This document shows, in pieces, positions 18,405-22,500 of a stretch of DNA of 22,500 nt. Every line of letters starts with the position of its first letter. Position 1 is the first letter of the stretch. The stretch comes from Glandiceps talaboti (taxonomy: Eukaryota; Hemichordata; Enteropneusta; Spengelidae), in NCBI RefSeq assembly GCF_964340395.1, contig NC_135554.1, forward strand, positions 3,227,975-3,250,474, in the 5' to 3' direction. Made by a program: the position numbers and the translations under genes. A model generated the notes under the pieces. The model was given only the letters and a program-made list of their open reading frames with translations. It searched no databases and had not been told where the DNA came from.

Positions 18405-20023
18405 GTAATTAGTTATTGCCAATTTAACGGAAGTGACAATTACATAAAGGAAATAAATGAACAAAAGGCAATAGCTTTTCGCTAATTAAGTTTGGCTCCA
18501 CCTGAGAGTTCATATGCATCAACAGCGATAAGGGCTACACAGAACTAGAAGAACAATCATAATGGGAGAAAATATCAAAACGAGATAACAATGAAAGAAT
18601 ATGTATTATATTCACTAGTTTAAATTTCGTCAAGGAGGTACTCTTAAAAAGCTTTCCTGAATAGATATTTTGATGTGAGACATTTCATTTCTGTTGGCAA
18701 ACTGTTCCACAATTTTGCAGCTGAAAACATGATGGAAAATTACCTTTCACAGCGAGTTTAGAGAATAATGTATGGTTAATTCTAGTAGATTTCATCAAAT
18801 TCTCTATAGATACAGAACTTTGAATGAAAAATTCACTTTATATACTCTACAAACTGCACGAAACTGATGATATTACTTTTTGATAATACTATTAGTGTTT
18901 GGTAACAAAATTGAATGCAAAAATAAGAACAAACTGTAAACATATTGAAAAAATAGGTATGGATTTCAGAATTTATGCATTTTTGATGATTTTATGAAAT
19001 GTTAGAGTTTGGTAATTTTGTCCATATTTGACGATTTCTAGCTTTTTATGAAATATGGTGACTCCTTTTTTTCTTTTCACATTTGAATGCATGCTATATA
19101 TGCTATACATGTGCAAATTTTCGTTTGGAATCTTTGAAACTAGCAGACCTCCTTAAGTTGGCAAATTAATCTCATCCATCAAATCGTAACTGTTTTGTTA
19201 CTACTTTAAGTAAGATTTAGAAATGTGTTTAGGAATAAATTGAATTTATTTATTTACAATATGCATACCACGCTCATTGTGTACTGAGTGCAAACTGTTG
19301 TCACGGACAGTGTCTTAATTAATGATTAATTCTGATTGGAATTCACTCATTTACCCACCCATCCACCCATGTATTCATTTGTCTCATTCCAAATTGGAGT
19401 TAGGCCCACCATATTAGTATTACGATATATACGATGTATACGACTATACCGTATTCATGTTTATACTACATATTGTTAAAAATATTGATGAGGTGTCTCT
19501 TTGTTTTTACCTTAGTATATTTGTATGTTCCTGAATCACTCTAGTATCAACAGTGTACACCATTTTACTTTCGGTAACAATAAATAGAGAAACATTATCC
19601 AGTCAGTGTCATTATAATTGCATGGTATCGCCACTGCAAAACGTTTTGTCTACATTAGCGTACACGTGCGTTAAAAGTCAACTGGGAGAAGAGTGACGAC
19701 ATCAAGGTGGTAAAGCATCAATAAACTATGACAGTTCAGAAAGGAACCGGATTAGAAAATGAGTTGTGAAATTGAAAAAGAGAAGTCAAGCGTTCATATG
19801 TCACTTTGTATAAATACGGATTGAATCAATTAACCTAGAAGAATGAATGTAACGTTGTACTCTTCAAATAACGTACCTTACTCTGGAAAGAAAGCCTTTA
19901 ACTTGGATGACGTCATCGGTCAAACCTTAGCTGACTTGTGTATTCAGTAAACGACACATAAAATGTTATATCTGATTCATTAAACGCAAGAAAACAAAAT
20001 AAAAAATCACAATACCAACCAAT
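18405..20023. other. AT-rich non-coding stretch
   Basis: No gene, RNA gene or tandem repeat that I can support over 1.6 kb. A palindromic TGACGTCA lies at 19908-19915. Confidence 0.45.
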
Positions 20024-20046
20024 AAATGGAAATGGAAATGGAAATG
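20024..20046. repeat. (AAATGG)n short tandem repeat
   Basis: Nearly four units of AAATGG, ending AAATGTAC. Confidence 0.85.
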
Positions 20047-20180
20047 TACAAAATGTTACTTCAGTCTATTTTAGCCAGCATATATTTTTTTTTAAAAACT
20101 CTGTATACAGCGAGATAGACTTAGAATACATACATTTTGTTTCAAACGAGTTGTGACTTTCACAAAATGTTATTATGTCG
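20047..20180. other. Unique spacer
   Basis: AT-rich, with a T8 run at about 20086; no feature is visible. Confidence 0.35.
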
Positions 20181-20325
20181 ATTAATTAATGAATGTGTTC
20201 ATTAATTAATTAATTAATTAATTAATTCATTCATTCATTCATTCATTCGTTTGTTCGTTCGGTCGGTCGCTCACTCACTCACTCACTCACTCACTCACTC
20301 ACTCATTCATTCAATCATTCATTCA
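20181..20325. repeat. Tetranucleotide cascade with a leading palindrome
   Basis: Starts with the perfect palindrome ATTAATTAATGAA-TGTG-TTCATTAATTAAT (20181-20210), then (TTAA)n to about 20225, (TTCA)n to about 20248, TTCG/TTTG units, GGTCGGTCG, (CACT)n at about 20271-20303, and (CATT)n to 20325. Successive blocks differ by one or two bases per unit, in a fixed 4-bp register. Confidence 0.93.
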
Positions 20326-20997
20326 AAATTGATATCCACTATAAGAACTTGAAATTGAAATTGAAATATGAATTTATATGTAGCAAAGTCACGTTCATAT
20401 ATCTTCATATTCCCAGCCTGGCAAAGTACTATTATTTGAAATATAATTGTACATGTCAAAGATAATACTGACTCTTTACCTTCACCAATATGAAAGGATA
20501 ATATGTCTTTATGGGAAATCAAGCTGACATTTAGATATCAATAACAAAGGCTAAGTCTGATGGAAGTCTTATCGGCTCTAAGCAAAGAAAATCTAAAGAT
20601 GGTGAGGTTGCTTGTAAAGGCTGCGAAAAGTAACGTGATTGATGATACAAAGGTAGTCACGTCGTTATCGGATTTGTCATTTAGGCGCTAGGCAGATAAA
20701 TCAAGGAGTGAACGAGAAATTAGACTACAAATTAGATACACGATACCAGATTTAGAGATATTTCTTGGGGCAAAATGTAGCGTATTGATGGTGATCAGTT
20801 TCCTGCCTTCACCGATTTTAGGTATACGTTGTACACGTCAAAGCCGTACCGTACTACGACATTGACTTGTGTGACCTAGTGACGTCATGTTTAAGACGAT
20901 GAAAATCGTTCTGCCAAGAAAATCTCTTTTAAAAAAGAAGATTGCCATAAGTAGATCGCTGCCGTGAGCAGAAGCTTTTTGAAGTTGTTCTTAGGGA
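20326..20997. other. Non-coding stretch
   Basis: (TTGAAA)3 at about 20349-20366 is a short tandem. A second palindromic TGACGTCA lies at 20880-20887. No gene is visible; a minus-strand frame at 20319-20522 has no recognisable features. Confidence 0.4.
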
Positions 20998-21090
20998 GCC
21001 GTCATTAATTACGGTCGGAGGAATTGAGGGGGTGTCACTCGAAAATTGCAATGTCTTGTGGGGGTGGAGTTTCTGAAAAACAGAATTGCG
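20998..21090. repeat. G-rich dispersed-repeat fragment
   Basis: GAGCCGTCATTAATTACGGT, GAGGGGGTGTCACTCGAAAA, GTGGGGGTGGAGTTTCTGAA and AAAACAGAATTGC follow each other. The alternation of G runs with GAAAATTG/AAAACAG linkers resembles the reverse complement of the C-rich module at 8286-8405. Homology is inference from that shared organisation. Confidence 0.45.
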
Positions 21091-21127
21091 ATCCTCGATG
21101 GTATATAATACTCTGAACAAAACTTTT

Positions 21128-21355
21128 AATACAACATTATAAGACAGAGATACTCAGTATAATACAACATTATAAGACAGAGATACTCAGTATAATACAA
21201 CATTATAAGACAGAGATACTCAGTATAATACAACATTATAAGACAGAGATACTCAGTATAATACAACATTATAAGACAGATACTCAGTATAATACAACAT
21301 TATAAGACAGAGATACTCAGTATAATACAACATTATAAGACAGAGATACTCAGTA
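21128..21355. repeat. 33-bp minisatellite, seven copies
   Basis: The unit AATACAACATTATAAGACAG + AGATACTCAGTAT begins at 21128, 21161, 21194, 21227, 21260, 21291 and 21324. Copies are identical apart from the fifth, which lacks 2 bp (GACAGATAC instead of GACAGAGATAC), and the last, which runs directly into the inverted 60-bp unit. ACAGAGATACTCAGTA is shared with the reverse complement of the 60-bp minisatellite. Confidence 0.97.
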
Positions 21356-21412
21356 CAGTGAGTTAAATCCTCAGAATCGACTGTGTATTGATAAACCATA
21401 CAGGACAGAAAT
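21338..21412 (-). repeat. Inverted single copy of the 60-bp minisatellite unit
   Basis: ACAGAGATACTCAGTACAGT, then GAGTTAAATCCTCAG, then ACTGTGTATTGATAAACCAT follow the reverse complement of the 60-bp unit at 13678-15168 almost base for base. Visible differences are one substitution in each of GAGTTAA and TTGATAA, a 5-base insertion after CCTCAG, and changes near the end (GGACAGAAATC). The copy overlaps the last 33-bp unit. Confidence 0.9.
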
Positions 21413-21582
21413 CAGTGGCAGCCAATGAGTCATTTTTCTGAAATTATTACAGAAAGTTAAAACATAGATAATAAACACCTTTTACATAATTTTACGTTTG
21501 ATTCAAGACTGGAGGGGAAAGTGAAATATGTTCATATCTACCCTCCCACTGCGATGTTACACGACCTGTCCTCCCGACAGAT
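21413..21582. other. Unique spacer
   Basis: No feature is visible between the two minisatellite blocks. Confidence 0.35.
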
Positions 21583-22325
21583 GTGTACTCTCATTACTTC
21601 ACTTTCTCATTAATCACTGTTCTGTCATTACTTCACTCAGTACTGCCATTACTTCACTCTGTACTGTCATTACTTCACTCTGTACTCTCACTTTCTCATT
21701 AATCACTGTACTCTCATTACTTCACTCTGTACTCTCACTTTCTCATTAATCACTGTACTGTCATTACTTCACTCTGTACTCTCATTACTCCACTTTCTTA
21801 TTAATTACTGTACTCTCATTACTTCACTTTGTACTCTCATTACTTCACTTTCTCATTAACCACTGTACTGTCATTACATCACTGTGTACTGTCATATATC
21901 ACTGTGTACTCTCACTTTCTCATTAATCACTGTACTGTTATTACATCATTGCGTACTGTCATACATCACTGTGTACTCTCACTTTCCCATTAACCACTGT
22001 ACGTCATTACTTCACTCTGTACTCTCACTTTCTCATTAATCACTGTACTCTCATTATTTCACTTTCCCATTAACCACTGTACTGTCATTACTTCACTGTA
22101 CTCTCACTTTCTCATTAACCACTGTACTATCATTACTTCACTGTACTCTCACTTTCTCATTAACCACTCTACTGTCATTACTTCACTGTACTCTCACTTT
22201 CTCATTAACCACTGTACTGTCATTACTTCACTGTACAATCACTTTCTCATTATTCACCGTACTGTCATTACTTCACTGTGTACTCTCATTGATCACTGTA
22301 CTGTCATTACTTCACTGTGTCTCTC
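21583..22325. repeat. 45-bp minisatellite with heterogeneous modules
   Basis: Built from modules ACTGT(C)ATTACTTC, ACT(G/CT)GTACTCTCACTTTC and TCATTAA(T/C)CACTGT. The right half has a clean 45-bp period, with CATTAACC or a variant at 22068, 22113, 22158, 22203 and 22248. The left half has extra or missing modules and is irregular. The open frame at 21528-21749 (repeating SLITSLCT-like residues) is a by-product of the array. Confidence 0.93.
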
Positions 22326-22500
22326 GCCAATTATAAGATTATGGGTGTTTTAATTTAGATAAGAGGAGAAGAATGGACAAGGCGTCTTTATTCAGAGAAT
22401 TACATACAGTATCAGACTTCTATATAGAGATATAGCTGAGAGCAAAGTAGCCAAGGAAAGAAAAAGAAATAGTTTTAAAACTTAAAACTCAATGAGTGAA
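22326..22500. other. Unique AT-rich end of window
   Basis: No feature is visible. Confidence 0.35.

Noticed and set aside
21528-21749. 73-codon frame with repeating serine/leucine/threonine
   Set aside because: Follows from the 45-bp repeat period.
1-22500. tRNA, rRNA or viral/retroelement coding genes
   Set aside because: No GTTCGANNC-type T-arm with a matching acceptor stem was seen, no rRNA-like stretches, and no reverse-transcriptase, integrase or transposase motif in any frame that I inspected.

Overview
The window looks like intergenic or intronic DNA from a metazoan, most plausibly a marine invertebrate. It is AT-rich, lacks bacterial-style gene packing, is crowded with tetranucleotide microsatellites and minisatellites, and holds an interstitial tract of the animal telomere motif TTAGGG. 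Several dispersed-repeat textures (CTAATTTGCATAT blocks, AGGTCA-bearing blocks, a GGACGGACG-type tail) resemble repeats I associate with hemichordate, amphioxus or molluscan genomes. I cannot fix the phylum from sequence alone.

No complete protein-coding gene can be supported. Nearly all open frames are short and either fall inside repeats or have no recognisable protein character. The best coding candidates are two short minus-strand segments, 16498-16734 and 17382-17546. The first has a good splice acceptor with a branch-point-like sequence. I recognise neither protein.

Layout: 1-870 is AT-rich with no gene. 874-1372 is a three-copy 151-bp palindrome-bearing repeat with a GGAC-rich tail. 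1934-2472 is an 11-copy 49-bp minisatellite. 2640-3450 holds diverged tandem repeats of about 146 bp. 3500-4160 has two related repeat fragments. 4753-4824 is a 37-bp doublet of a GACGGTGCCGTAAA motif that recurs as an inverted pair at 5376-5445 and 8917-8998. 5495-5765 is a composite microsatellite. 7014-8545 mixes C-rich and G-rich repeat modules with a three-copy repeat. 8645-8695 is the telomere-like tract. 9095-9207 is a 37-bp repeat. 9942-10048 and 10834-11013 are microsatellites followed by the same unique flank. 11526-11629 is a long imperfect hairpin. 13678-15168 is a 60-bp minisatellite of about 25 units. 15625-16392 is a diverged 205-250-bp repeat with AGGTCA half-sites. 18303-18404 and 20181-20325 are tetranucleotide arrays. 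21128-21355 is a 33-bp array fused to an inverted copy of the 60-bp unit. 21583-22325 is a 45-bp minisatellite.

The most notable structure is the tandem-repeat system. One 60-bp family occurs as a large indel-free array with higher-order duplication. About 6 kb away it recurs inverted, where part of the same unit has been re-amplified as a 33-bp repeat. Several repeat families have secondary structure or recombination traces worth testing.
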